Source of the DNA: Lathyrus oleraceus
Taxonomy: Eukaryota > Streptophyta > Magnoliopsida > Fabales > Fabaceae
DNA: 64,000 nt
Reading direction: 5' to 3'
Assembly (NCBI RefSeq): GCF_024323335.1
Contig: NC_066579.1
Span: forward strand, 1,116,001-1,180,000
Below the pieces are notes generated by a model. That model was not told where the DNA came from and searched no databases. It was given only the letters and a program-made list of their open reading frames with translations. Of this stretch, positions 1 to 10,444 are shown one piece after another. Every line of letters starts with the position of its first letter. Position 1 is the first letter of the stretch. The position numbers and the translations under genes are program-made.

Positions 1-865
1 TGATGAGTCTCTGGTTCAGAAGAGAGGATTAGTGATGAGTCGGGGTTCGAAAGGGGAACCATCGGCGAGTGGATGAAATCAGTAACTTAACTTTGATGTT
101 CTGGAACAAAAATATTTTACACCTGAAACAAAATTATATCCTTTTATTTCAGCTACCCAACGCTTCACCTCCGTCCCAAAATTATTTACGAGTTAAAAGT
201 TATGGTCAAAACCATGCACGAAGGGGTTACCAAAAAGTTGTTGATTTTCTGAAATTTCCGGGACGATTTTCATCTTCTCCAACCCTAAAAACGTCCATGA
301 AATCATTACCAAGAAAATCTCATGGTTTTAAACTCAATCATAAACATACTAATGTGAGTCACTACTTATATTCATATAATCACACCAATAAACTCATAAT
401 TTCATACCATACCATCATCATAATCATCATCCCAAACCCTTAACCTAACAAACATAAAATTCAGTAACAATTCAAAATTCATCATCAACAAATATCAATT
501 GTTATAGCCACAACAATTACAATTTATTCCTCATAATCATGGCCACAAATCAACAACAATCATAACATGGCATAAGACCAACCTAAGAGGGTAAGGACCC
601 CTCACTACCCTCTCATGATTAGACATCCTTATAGGAATAGTTCTCCCCCTACCTTAGAATTTTAAGCTCCAAGCTCTTCTACAATGACAGTCTTTTTCTT
701 CTTCTTCCCACCCTTTCCTCTTGCCATAGCTCTCCCGTTTTCAATTCTTTCACGTACGTCCCCTAACTCTCTGTTCTCTTTGCACCTTCTTATAAGTAGA
801 CCAACTAAATCCCTTATTTTTAATTTATTTTTAAATCTTATTATTATTATTACTATAATACTAAA

Positions 866-932
<67 letters not shown>

Positions 933-1258
933 TAAATCATATCATTAGGCCAATACCCAATAAAATAATAATAAAACAATATTATATCTATATTATTATT
1001 GTTATTTTAAATAAATATTAACTTATTTATTATTACTATTAAATTAATTAAATTAAATTAAATAGTAATACTCTTAATCTCATTATGTCCAACACCCCCT
1101 ATTTCTCATTAATTACTACCACACCCCTCATTTAAAATTCTAATATTCTAGGGAAATTATCTCATATCCAAGGCTCCCCTACCACCTCAACCATTCAAAA
1201 TACATACAATACAATTAAATTATTCTATAGTATTCGATAATTCAAATGGGGTGTTACA
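1..1258 (-). repeat. LTR of the old minus-strand Tekay-type chromovirus (partial at window edge)
   Basis: Read on the minus strand, this stretch begins TGTAACACCCC directly after a G-rich polypurine tract (plus-strand cccccac at 1263-1269). That is the layout of the young Tekay element at 19152-19175. Further in, the minus strand carries a GAAGAGCTTG...GGTAGGGGG block matching the young Tekay LTR near 12858-12900. The LTR is diverged and AT-rich, and its far end is at or beyond base 1, so its full length is unknown. It contains a TA microsatellite. The small open frames in it look like chance. Confidence 0.7.
868..930. repeat. (TA)n microsatellite
   Basis: About 31 uninterrupted TA dinucleotides inside the old LTR. 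The short frame across it reads as a Tyr-Ile run and is not a gene. Confidence 0.95.
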
Positions 1259-1260
1259 AC

Positions 1261-2179
1261 TCTCCCCCACTTAGAATATTTTCGTCCTAAAAAATTTATC
1301 TGATAAAAGTAACTTCGAATATACTTCTCGCATCCGAATCTCTAGCTCCCAAGTCATATTTCCTCCAGGAGCTCCTCCCCAAACAACTTTCACTAGAGCA
1401 ATCTCCTTGCCCCCCATCTTCTTCAATTCTCGATCCTCAATCCTCACAGGAAATGCTTCTACCGCAAGGTTGTCCCTCACTTGCATATCATCCATCTGAA
1501 TCACATGAGACAGATCAGGAATATACTTTCAAAGTTGCGACACATGGAACACGTCATGCAAATTCAATAAGCCACGATTCCAATTCTTTGAAAAATATGA
1601 TACATACCGATAAACTTAGGAGTAAGCTTCTTTGATTTCAGTGCATGCCCAACCCCAGTCACATGATTGACTCTTAGGAACACATGATCACCTTCCCTAA
1701 ATTATAGGTCTTTACTCCTCTTATAATGGTAGATTTTTTATTGCCTACTTTGTGATGCTTCCATTTTATCTCGAATCAACTTTACCTTCTCAGTAGTTTG
1801 TTGGATAATTTTCAGTCCAAGTACAACACTCTCACCAGATTCATACCAACACAGAGGTGTCCTACATCTCCGATCGAACAATGCTTCAAACAATGCCATT
1901 CTAATGCTATAATAAAAATTGTTATTATAAGTGAACTCAATCAATGATAGATGACTATCCTAAGTACCTTGTTGTTCGAGCACACAAGCCCTTAACAAGT
2001 CCTCCAATGACTAAATAGTTCTTTCTGTCTGACCATCAGTATGTGGATGATAAGAAGAACTCAACCTCAACTTAGTACCCAAAGCTTCCTACAAACTTTC
2101 CCAAAATCTGGATGTAAATCGTGGATCTCTATCGGAAACTATACTTGACGGGACACAATGTAACTTCTAAATTACCCTG
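1261..2179 (-). pseudogene. Decayed Tekay integrase C-terminus and chromodomain (piece 1 of 3)
   Basis: On the minus strand this is the 3' end of a chromovirus pol. A chromodomain-like end (GGAPGGNMTWELE, 1271-1400) aligns with [13 protein letters not shown] of the young Tekay at 19045-19085. Upstream, an integrase stretch [37 protein letters not shown] (in two quoted halves: EFTYNNNFYYSIRMALFEAL and [17 protein letters not shown]) lies at 1800-1944. The catalytic-region SDRDPRF equivalent is near 2110-2140. Stop codons and frame changes break the frame. It ends at the Ogre insertion; the next part of the same integrase is at 36046-36393, so this is one interrupted pseudogene. Confidence 0.85.
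2175..2179. repeat. Ogre target-site duplication, left copy (CCCTG)
   Basis: CCCTG directly precedes the TGTAAGACCCC start of the left Ogre LTR and recurs at 36041-36045 right after the right LTR. Removing the element and one copy rejoins the minus-strand Tekay integrase frame, which confirms the junction. Confidence 0.95.
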
Positions 2180-3319
2180 TGTAAGACCCCAATTTTGTCC
2201 CTAAGATCCCTCATGGCATCATATCATATCATATCATTGCCTCAAGGATCATTGTGCACCTTGCCTCCCTCTTTGTGGGTGGGTTATCTTGTGAGTGTGG
2301 TTTCTTGATCACCAAACATGTGTAGCATTTGTATATCATTGCTTTTCATTTGTTTACTAACCCAAAAGTACAAAAATATTATCATCTAACCTTGTTACTT
2401 GCAGATGAAGCAATTAGGTCAAGGCAGTTAAGGCAAAGCATTGAGCCATAGATGGTGGCCATTCTGAAGAATTTGGGCACCATGATCATTCATAAGAGAT
2501 TCATATGAGTTGTGACATCATTTGGTATCAAGATCTCAAGTGGAAGAGGCTTGAAATTCATCAAAGCATGACTCAGTCAACCAAAACCCTAGCAAAGTCA
2601 ACTGTGGTCAACTGTGCATAAAATCAGGGATTTGATGGTGGGAAATGGTTTGAGAGGTCTCATTCCTGTCCATACAAGCCTCATATAACATGTCAAACAT
2701 CATCATTGAAGGATTTGAGGTCAGACAAAAAGTTTCCAAAAATAGTAAGTGACCTGTAATTTCAAAATGCCAAAAATGGAAAGGTCTTCTCCTCAACTTT
2801 ACATCATCAAGAAAGCTTCAAATCAAATTTTGTCCAACATGAAAGTTGAATATCTTGCTCTCACCTTCCCAAAAAATCCAAGAACATCCGTTTCTCATAT
2901 GTGGTTGGCAAGTTATGATCAAATCATTGTCCAAGAATTTTGAACTTCAACAAGGCATAACTTTTGCATCAAAAGGCCAATTCATGTGATTCTTTTTTGA
3001 GCAATTTTCTCTTGATCCCTACTATCATAATCATGCATCACATTTCATTAAAAATCATCACAAAAAAAGTGCATTTTTCATTTGACTTCATTTTGAATTT
3101 TGGTGGAAAAGGTGAATTTGAAGAGAATGCTTTACTTTCATTTCAAACCAATGCCATTTGCCTTAAAACAGATTTTTGAGCTTGCTACACATGAAATTCG
3201 CACTGTTCCATTGGCCACATATGCATAAGGGTGATTTTGGCATTTTGGCATAAACCATCATTTTCACTAATCCATTGCATTTGGCTTAATCATGTTTAGC
3301 TAGCTTGATTAATAGGAAG

Positions 3320-3326
3320 TATAAAA
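3320..3326 (+). promoter_or_regulatory. Putative TATA box of the Ogre 5' LTR
   Basis: TATAAAA in the context AGTATAAAACCCTA, about 1.1 kb into the LTR. The identical motif is at 31691-31697 in the 3' LTR. If used, the transcript would carry over 4 kb of LTR sequence as leader. No transcript evidence is available here. Confidence 0.5.
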
Positions 3327-4104
3327 CCCTAATCATAACAGAATTCTGCATCAACAATTTCACAATTTCAGATCCAAACACTTTTCATCTCAAATTCTCT
3401 CAAATTCTCTCAAATTTCTTCAACTTTTTTCATCGAATTTCATCATTCCTTTTGCTTGTTCTTGTGCTAATCATCATCTGCAGGAAGTATTGAAGATCTG
3501 TTGAAGCAAATATTGGAGAATTCTTGAAGAATTGGAACTGTTGAAGCTTGAACATTCACATGGCAGTTGGAAATTTCATCGAAATCAAGTTGTGTTGAGC
3601 TGAAGTCTTGCTTCCATACATTCATCCAAGCAACATAGAAGATCTGTTTCACTTTTTCAGACCTTGATTCACACGATTCCAACACTGCATCTTCATTGAG
3701 GTAAAAATTCGAATGCTCCATTTCTTGCAATTATCATGTGGTTCTTGTAGATCTTAGCATGTAGATCATTCTGCAATTTAGATCTCTTAATTTCATTAGA
3801 TATTAAGGAAGTTATGCTGATTTGAATATTGGATGTTAGAACTTATTTTGATCGATCCTTTTGATATGAGTAAAATTAGAACAAATTGAAGCTGGATTAG
3901 TGTTGTGCATGATGAGATGATTCGATTGGTATAGGTCTCATGAATTTCTGTGAGGTTTAGTTCTTGGTGATGATGAACATGATGAAGATGATGATGAATG
4001 CTTAGGTTTTGTTTCCAGATCGTGTGTAGATCTTGCCTGGCCTTTGTTTTGCATGAATTTTATGTTTGTGTGCCATGTGACCAATAGCAGCACGCCACCT
4101 CTTT

Positions 4105-4166
4105 TAATGAAACGCACAGTTTCATTAGGCGCGCGCTCAGTTCAAATCATGCCACGGTTCGAATCC
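4105..4166 (+). other. Hairpin plus tRNA-like A-box/B-box motifs inside the Ogre LTR
   Basis: A perfect 9-bp inverted repeat, TAATGAAAC (4105-4113) and GTTTCATTA (4119-4127), encloses five bases. It is followed by GCGCGCTCAGTT, which resembles a pol III A box, and by GGTTCGAATCC (4156-4166), an exact pol III B-box/T-loop sequence. The spacing is shorter than in a normal tRNA gene and no cloverleaf can be drawn, so this is not a tRNA gene. It could be a truncated tRNA-derived SINE. The second copy is at 32476-32537. Confidence 0.5.
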
Positions 4167-6410
4167 GGCCTCAGGCGTTTCACATGTTGCTTGTTGCATT
4201 TTTCACATATGCTTATCACATGTTCACACACTTGTTTCACACATTTTTTTTAATTTTTTTTCACATTGAAAAATTCATATCTCTCTCAATAATAATCCAA
4301 ATCACATGAGATTTTTTCCACCATGATCCTTGCCATGTCTACTATGTTTTGATGATTTTTAATGAATTTGTGCACGGTTGGAGAAAATAATTGCCTAGGG
4401 TTTGTTCTCACATGTCATTTCTTGCATATAGCTTGCCATTTCATTTGTGAAATCATGATGGTTGATCCAAAATTCTTGAAATTTTACATGTGTAATCTAG
4501 AGACTTTGATGAACATTTTAGTATATGGTTTGTGATGTTTGCCTTCCTGGATTGTGAGTTATGATGTGATCATTGGAGGTGTGACAATGTGTGTCACACC
4601 ATTTCTTATCCATTTTGTGGAATTTCTTTACCATGCTTATGCTATGCCAATTGTTCTGAATTTTTTCATGATGATACTTATGGATGTTAAGCTTGCTCAT
4701 GAATTTTTGTGGATTTTTTGAGTGCATTTCCAATTTGTTTGAGAATTTCCTTTCTGTTTGACTAATTGTGGACCTTTTGCGAGTCATGATATCATATGAT
4801 TTGTGAAATTCTTGGTGTTTATTGGATGGACTTGAAATGTTTCATGTGCATTATAGACATCTGGAAGTTTGCTATGGCTTTGGTTTCATTCATTTATCAT
4901 GTTTGGCTTCTGTTTTATGCTTGCTTGAAGTTGATGCTTGATTTGGTGCCTTGTATGAGCTTGTTTGAACATGCTTTGACTTAGGGATTTTAATTGACTT
5001 GCTTCCCTTTATCCAAATGCCATGATTTTTGGTATGATGATCCTTTGATGTGTTCTGGTTAGACATGATTTTTCTTGGAATGTTTTGAGCCAGGTTTGAT
5101 TTGATTTGAAGTGGTTCATTCTGTTTGCTCCAATGTGATCCCAACTTGCTTGTTTGACATGTTTTGCTTATGAAATGGAGTTGGTGCATAGTTTTGACAT
5201 GAGACCAATTTGACTTTGTTCTTATTTGATTAATCTTGATTTTGATCAACTTTCATGTTCTGTTTTGGTTTATTTCTCCTCCTTTGACCCTAGGCCTTGT
5301 CCTAGTGGTCTACTTCTCATGTTTGAGTGTGATTTTCAGGTTAAGAAGCAATTGCTTTAAGGAGATTAATTCAAGTTGATTGAGTTTGGTTTATTTGATT
5401 GTTATGAACTAACTTGGTTTGTTTTGTAGGATGCCTCTAGCTCATTTGATTTGAGCTTGTGCTTTGCACATGTGATTGATTGTGCTGATTGTTGGTTCTT
5501 ATCTTGTCTGTTTTGACTTTGTGATTGGTATACTGATTATATTTGATTGATTTCAGGTACATTAGTTGCTATAGTTCCTTTGTGAACTTGCTTTTGCTTT
5601 GCTTGATAGCATTAGCATTGAGGTATAACATCTCTTCTTCATGTAGTCTGGAAGACCTGGCTTGTTACTTGGCCAGGCACCTGCCTGAAGTCCTCCTTAA
5701 GAGGCAATGTTTGTGATTGTTTATCTTTGTCCCCAAGCAGGAAAAGTCCTTCTGATAAGGAAATTGGTAGATAGAAGAGATGTGTAGTCCATCTCCTACT
5801 ATTCTGTGTGTCTTCCCTTTGCTCACATTACATGTTGTAGCATTGTGGATCTTAACCCAAGATCTATCGAGTCATTAACTTGTGGAGAGAGTTCCAACTT
5901 TCTGAACTCCCACACCTTCTGATATTCAAAGCTCTCCCTGACCAGGGATAAGAGCATGAGGCACACCCCTTATATCCTTTCATCTGCTTCACCTTAACTC
6001 TCAATGTTAAGGTTAAGAGCACCACTTACCCCATTCCAGTTGACTTTAAAGTCTAACCCTTGCTTGAGCCTAATTGCTTGGATTTAGTGTGTGCTAAATG
6101 ACATTGTTGATTGATTGCTTGGTTCATTTGTACATGTTTGCTTGCCTTTGTGCATTTATCATCATTAATTGTTCATTATTGCATGATCATCATTTCATAT
6201 CTTTGTGATCTATCTTTGGTTTACCCATTGAGGACAACTGTAAGTCCATTCATTGGCCATTGTTCCTATGATTTGGAAGGGATAGAGTGTAAGACCATTT
6301 CATTTGGTTACTTATGTCCATTGCTTATTGCTTGTTTGTTTGTTGTATGTGAGGATGCAAGTGTAAGACCATGTTGTTGGCATTTGTATTCCTATGATCA
6401 TCATTTGGAG

Positions 6411-6660
6411 ATTAGAGTAAGCCCAGATAGATTGGCATCTGACATCCAAGTTTTGTTTTACTTTGAGGAGATTAGAGTAAGCCCAGATAGATTGGCATCT
6501 GATATCTAGGTTTTGTTTTGCTTTAGGAGGTTGGAATAAGTCCATTTATTGGCATCTGACATCCTTGTTTGTTTTAGGAGACTGGTGTAAACCCATTTAT
6601 TGGTATCCGGTATCCACCTTTGTTGTGAGATTGGTATAAGCCCAGCAATTGGCATCCGGT
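6411..6660 (+). repeat. Degenerate ~50-60 bp tandem sub-repeats in the Ogre 5' LTR
   Basis: Five units follow the pattern GGAGATT-AGAGTAAGCCCA-(A/T)TTGGCATC(T/C)G-(A/G)(C/T)ATCC. The first two are nearly identical and the later ones shorter and more diverged. The same array is at 34782-35036 in the 3' LTR, so it predates this insertion. Confidence 0.85.
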
Positions 6661-7675
6661 ATCATTTGTTTTGCTTATTTGTTATTGCTCATTTGCCTAT
6701 TCCTAAGGACACACTTGAATCATCTTCTATATGATCTCAAGAGGTGAACCTTTCTGAGAAGTTTTACACTCCGTCATCCATGCCCTCTTTGTCCTAAACC
6801 TTTTCACATTGTTAATTCAAAACTTTGAACTATTGTGCAAACATCTTCATGTCTTTTCAAATTAGAAACCTGGACCCTAAGTCCTTGACTTTTTCAAACT
6901 CCATTTCATAACACTTCTTTGAATCAATCCTAACCATACCTTGACCATATTTTGTGAATACTCATAATCAATTAACTTCACCCATTCAATTGTTTTGTGG
7001 CTTTGTCCATTGTTAATATGTTTTCATACATTAGCCATAGGTTTCAATTACCATAGTGGTTGATGTAAATCTTACCTTATCCTTAGTGAGTTGATTGTAA
7101 GTCTTCCATACTTATTATAGGGTTAACCCCTCACTAGTATGTTGAAGCCGTCCTCGCATGGTGGATTGTTGATTCAGGTTGAGTTTTCTCCCATTGGTAA
7201 TGAAAAGCCTTAACGCTTGTGTTTTAAAATGAACTCACTAATTTTTGGAAATCTTTTAGCCGAACTACGGCGTTTTGATCCTTACCTTTCATGGAAGGTA
7301 CGTAGGCAACGGGTTCATCCGTTCAAACACAAAAACAATAAAAATTGTATATTCTTTTCTCATCTTCCCATTCATGTTTACACAATATGTCATAAACAAA
7401 TAAACATTTTCATTCAACAAGTGTGAAAAGGGCTCCCTAGGAGTACCTAGGACGTTTTGGGTGCCTAACACCTTCCCATTGCGTAATTTACCCCTTATCC
7501 AGATTCTCTGATCTTTTTATTAGTTTTCTACGTGTAAAACTTCTTAGGCCTTTGTTCGCTTTTTGGCCGTTCCTTAGGATAAATAAAAGTGCGGTGGCGA
7601 CTCGATTTCTTTGTATGCTTTGCTTTTGGTTTAATCAATAAATCATAAAGTGACGAATACACCGCTACAGAAAAG

Positions 7676-7693
7676 TGGCGACTCTGCTGGGGA
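7676..7693 (+). promoter_or_regulatory. Ogre primer-binding site
   Basis: TGGCGACTCTGCTGGGGA begins six bases after the LTR end. A TGG start is expected for pairing with the CCA end of a tRNA. Ogre elements are described as using a tRNA-Arg primer; the tRNA identity here is taken from that knowledge, not from a search. Confidence 0.85.
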
Positions 7694-8365
7694 CAACATT
7701 AGACCTTCCCTGGTGGTATTGCCTACTTTTCACCCTTGTTGTATGATATTTGTTTATGTGTTATTTGACATATTTTTGTACAATTTGGGATAACTGTATT
7801 GATTGTAATGTTTGAATTGCTTGATATACAATTGCTGTTTGCTTTGGTGATCTCTGTGAGATGAGTTCTATACCCGAACTCGAGTGCACTCTAGGATAGG
7901 AGAATGGCGTAGTCTTGTTGACTGGTGTGGAGTATTCCTTAGCTAGTTGACTTGCGAGTCCATTCACTTGGTGGAGGTCATGTTGGATTAATAATGTCAC
8001 ACAAGTTATTTGTGGTTAGGCATTATTCTTTCAATCATGTGCCTTAGAAGCCAAGGACCTTAGTTTACCAAGCCCATCTTGGCCTATTTTTTGGACGTAG
8101 TGCGGAGGTCGTTCAGATGTCAGTTCTGATACGATTGTTACGCGATACTACACTCATAAGAGTCTCTCTCGAGAATATTTTTGGAATACGAGTATTCGTT
8201 TCTCCGATAATATCCGAGAGATGAGACGATGATTATGGGAACCTCTGGTAGAACATGTCTGGCAGGTTTAAACCCTAGTACACTCCCTTTGGGTGGTTCT
8301 TAACCGAGACTCCATGCTCGTGACTCTCAGCAAACCCGTGATTCATGGTTGAGTCGTTCAGACAA

Positions 8366-8540
8366 CCTTAATATCAATGGAACTTGGGCGTCGATAAGGT
8401 GAAAACCATAATCCGCCAAAATGGATGATTGATATTAAGGATGATTGAGCCGGTTCATGTACCGTTAATATCAATGGAACTTGGGTGTTGATAAGGTGAA
8501 AACCTGAATCCACCAAAATGGATGATTGATATTAGGGATA
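8366..8540 (+). repeat. Tandem pair of hairpin-forming leader repeats before Ogre ORF1
   Basis: A unit with a 97-bp period occurs twice. Each copy is bracketed by the perfect 10-bp inverted repeat TAATATCAAT / ATTGATATTA (8369-8378 with 8428-8437, and 8466-8475 with 8525-8534). Each could fold into a stem-loop of about 69 nt. They lie between PBS and ORF1, where retroelements usually keep packaging or translation signals; that role is inference. Confidence 0.75.
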
Positions 8541-8689
8541 CAATGAGCTTTCCCATGACCTTTGTTTGGTGTGACTTGCTTGATCCTTGAGTGTGATTGT
8601 TGCATTCATGCATTCATCTGCGTTCATGTGATCAGAAAAAAGAAAATTTTCAAGGAACTTAAAAGGGTTTATTTGCAAAATTTTTAGAC

Positions 8690-10138
8690 ATGGAAAGACC
8701 AAAAAGGCATACAAAGAAGTACAGCTTTAGACAGCCCGATGTGAAAGAGCTAAGGAATCTGACATCTTATGTATTAGATCCCTTGGGTTTCAAAGCTCGC
8801 TATGGAAAGCTTCTGCCTCTGTTGACTACTCAGGTTGATGAGGGTTTGATGAGTACTCTGGCTCAGTTTTATGATCCTCTGTATCACTGCTTCTCTTTCC
8901 CAGACTTCCAGCTGTTGCCTACCTTGGAGGATTATTCTCATCTTATCGGGATCCCGATTCTGGATCAGGTGCCGTTCAGTGGCTTAGAGAGTATTCCGAC
9001 TGCTCGAGAGATTGCAGACTTGTTGCACATAGATGAAGCTTTGATTAAAGCTAATCTGACTACCAAAGGTGGAATTCAGGGTCTTCCTTCTGAGTTCCTC
9101 GTCGCTCAAGCTACCATCTATGGGAAGGCCATGAGTGAGGATGCCTTTGAGGCTTTATTTGTGCTGCTTATCTATGGATTGGTATTATTTCCCAACTTCG
9201 ACAAATTTGTGGATATGAACGCCATTAGGATCTTCTCAGTTCTTAATCCCGTTCCGACTTTGTTAGGTGATACCTATGTCTCTTTGCATCTGAGGAATGC
9301 AAAGGGTGGAGGAGTTATTGTATGCTGTCTACCTTTGCTGTACAAGTGGTTTATTTCTCACTTGCCGCAGACAGTTGCTTTCAAGGAGAACAAGGGATGT
9401 CTACGGTGGTCTCAGAGACTCATGTCTCTCACTAATGATGATATCTCTTGGTATGATCGCGTGTATGATACTGTGCAGATTATTGATTATTGTGGTGAAT
9501 TCCCTAATGTGCCTCTTCTTGGTACATGTGGTGGGATCAGCTACAATCCCATTCTAGCACGTCGTCAGCTTGGGTTCCCCCTAAAGGATAAACCTCATAA
9601 TATTTTGTTAGAAGGTGTGTTCTTTTAGGAGGGTAAAGATCCCCAAGGCCTGAAAGCCATATTTGTCCGCGCTTGGCGCAAGATCTGCAAGAAGAGTAGG
9701 AATGAGTTGGGTCCGAAGAATTGCATCGCTTTGGAGCCATATACATCTTGGGTCAGACAGAGAGCTGTTGTATACCTTATGCCATATGATCATCCGAGAC
9801 CTACACCTTTGGATGTGGCTGGGCCTTCAACCCTCCCCAACCAAGATGTAGAGGAGTTGAGAGAAGAAGACCTTTCACGTGCTTGGATCCGTGAAAGAGA
9901 GGAATTGCTGCAGCAGATCAAGGAGAAGGACGCTCTGATTGAGTTTCTCGAGCATCGAGTGATCGACGATCCGAATGATACTTGGACTTCTCTGCTTCCC
10001 CAGTCTTCCAAATTCTGGAAGAGGAAGTATGATCGACTTGCGAAGGAGAAAGCGGACATGGAAGCGGCCTATGAGAGAGAGATCAAGAAGTTGTGTACTT
10101 CTCGTCTTCCAGCATCCCGAGCTTCTAGGGATCCATAG
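8690..10138 (+). pseudogene. Ogre ORF1 (plant DUF7745-like protein), one in-frame stop
   Basis: A 483-codon frame from ATG 8690 to TAG 10136-10138, broken by one in-frame TAG at 9626-9628 (codon 313). The N-terminal two thirds is a globular domain (residues about 15-310, motifs FYDPLYHCFSFPDFQLLPTL and EDYSHLIGIP). It matches the plant-specific domain that I recognise as the ORF1 product of Ogre/Tat elements; its biochemical role is unknown. The C-terminal third, after the stop, is charged and probably coiled coil (EELREEDLSRAWIREREELL, residues about 382-450). ORF1 in this position before gag is a hallmark of Ogre. The stop is the only lesion seen. ATG 8690 is chosen as the first in-frame start after the leader hairpins. 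Confidence 0.85.
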
Positions 10139-10444
10139 GATGTTATTTTCCTTTTCTCTTTGTAATATGATCAAAAAATGTTGTACTTCTTTGTCTTGGA
10201 TATATATTGAATGAGATATTTTCCATATGATAATAAATGCTTAAAAAATTAAAATTTGCAAATAATACCCTAAGGGTTCCTTGAAAATAAACAAAGCATA
10301 TGCACGAACATTTCATGCATCATTTTGCATAAGCAGGTACCTTGTTCTTGGTCTTCTTGTCTGTGGCCTAACTCTGTATTCTTCATTTATTTTGAAGACA
10401 AGCTGACTCACCGATACTATACGAGAGCCAATTCTGCCAGAGTT
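10139..10444 (+). other. Spacer between Ogre ORF1 and gag
   Basis: AT-rich sequence after the ORF1 stop. The gag frame is open upstream from about 10325 but with no ATG before 10445. A pyrimidine-rich stretch ending TTTTGAAG at 10394 resembles a 3' splice site, but no partner donor was identified. Confidence 0.5.

Larger units (their letters stand above)
2180..7669 (+). repeat. Ogre 5' LTR (5490 bp)
   Basis: It starts TGTAAGACCCC and ends CACCGCTACA. It matches 30556-36040 along its whole length, with about 50 substitutions by eye and one 5-bp difference in a CATAT repeat near 2220 (roughly 0.9 %). It holds a TATA box at 3320, a hairpin next to tRNA-like promoter boxes at 4105-4166, and degenerate sub-repeats at 6411-6660. 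Open frames on either strand inside it recur in both LTRs only because the LTRs are copies; none resembles a known protein. Confidence 0.95.

Noticed and set aside
684..935. Short frame ending in a Tyr-Ile run, and a similar one at 53526-53708
   Set aside because: Translation of TA microsatellites; no protein support.
4141..4175. tRNA gene
   Set aside because: B box present, but no acceptor stem, anticodon arm or proper spacing.
4890..5249. 119-codon minus-strand frame, also present at 33261-33620
   Set aside because: It is repeated only because both lie in identical Ogre LTRs; composition is low-complexity and no family is recognised.
6111..6509. 132-codon frame with cysteine-rich start, repeated at 34482-34910
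   Set aside because: Inside the LTR sub-repeat region; the repeated ISPDRLASDI-like segment simply follows the DNA repeat.
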